A stretch of 6,835 nt of DNA from Bordetella parapertussis (GTDB lineage: Bacteria; Pseudomonadota; Gammaproteobacteria; Burkholderiales; Burkholderiaceae_C): assembly GCA_945888535.1 (NCBI GenBank), contig CAMDAN010000115.1, positions 1-6,835 on the forward strand. Direction: 5' to 3'. The notes under the pieces were generated by a model. The model made no database searches. It saw nothing but the letters and a program-made list of their open reading frames with translations, and was not told the origin of the DNA. Positions within the stretch are counted from its first letter, which is position 1. Each line of letters starts with the position of its first letter. Both the position numbers and the translations under genes were made by a program. Positions 6,599-6,835 of the stretch are shown here, one piece after another.

Positions 6599-6835
<237 letters not shown>

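Overview
This window looks like a betaproteobacterial chromosome, most likely Burkholderiales and probably Comamonadaceae. The reasons are a tRNA-Tyr/tRNA-Gly/tRNA-Thr/tuf cluster, a trp operon without trpF, trpB or trpA, and the wording of Tgt, TrpE and Ung. The family call is from memory of protein wording and has not been searched. Every supported gene lies on the minus strand, so the window reads right to left in transcription order.

Transcription order: the 3' end of tgt (6835-6599) is followed by a 240-base gap (6598-6359). That gap is not empty. It holds a 28-codon leader ORF (6579-6493) with two nearly adjacent Trp codons, an extended -10 sequence just in front of it, and a 10-bp inverted repeat whose 5' arm lies on the Trp codons. 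Together these look like a ribosome-mediated trp attenuator. Then come trpE (GTG start), trpG, a low-specificity L-threonine aldolase (ltaE-type), trpD, trpC and ung. The gaps within this run are 2, 8, 24, 39 and 3 bases, so it looks like one transcription unit.

Downstream of ung, a short gap with a plausible promoter leads into tRNA-Tyr(GTA), tRNA-Gly(TCC), tRNA-Thr(GGT) and the first 49 codons of tuf, the order known from the E. coli tufB cluster.

Functionally, TrpE and TrpG make anthranilate from chorismate and glutamine, TrpD attaches phosphoribosyl, and TrpC closes the indole ring to indole-3-glycerol phosphate. TrpF and TrpBA must be encoded elsewhere. The threonine aldolase is a guest in the operon; a link through glycine to serine, which TrpB consumes, is possible but inferred. 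Ung is a DNA repair enzyme that appears to be translated from the tail of the trp message.

The most interesting part is the trp leader. It has a possibly leaderless leader peptide, a clean Trp-codon/helix overlap, and a second copy of the complementary hexamer over the trpE ribosome binding site. A strong intrinsic terminator is not obvious by eye, so whether control is transcriptional or translational remains open.
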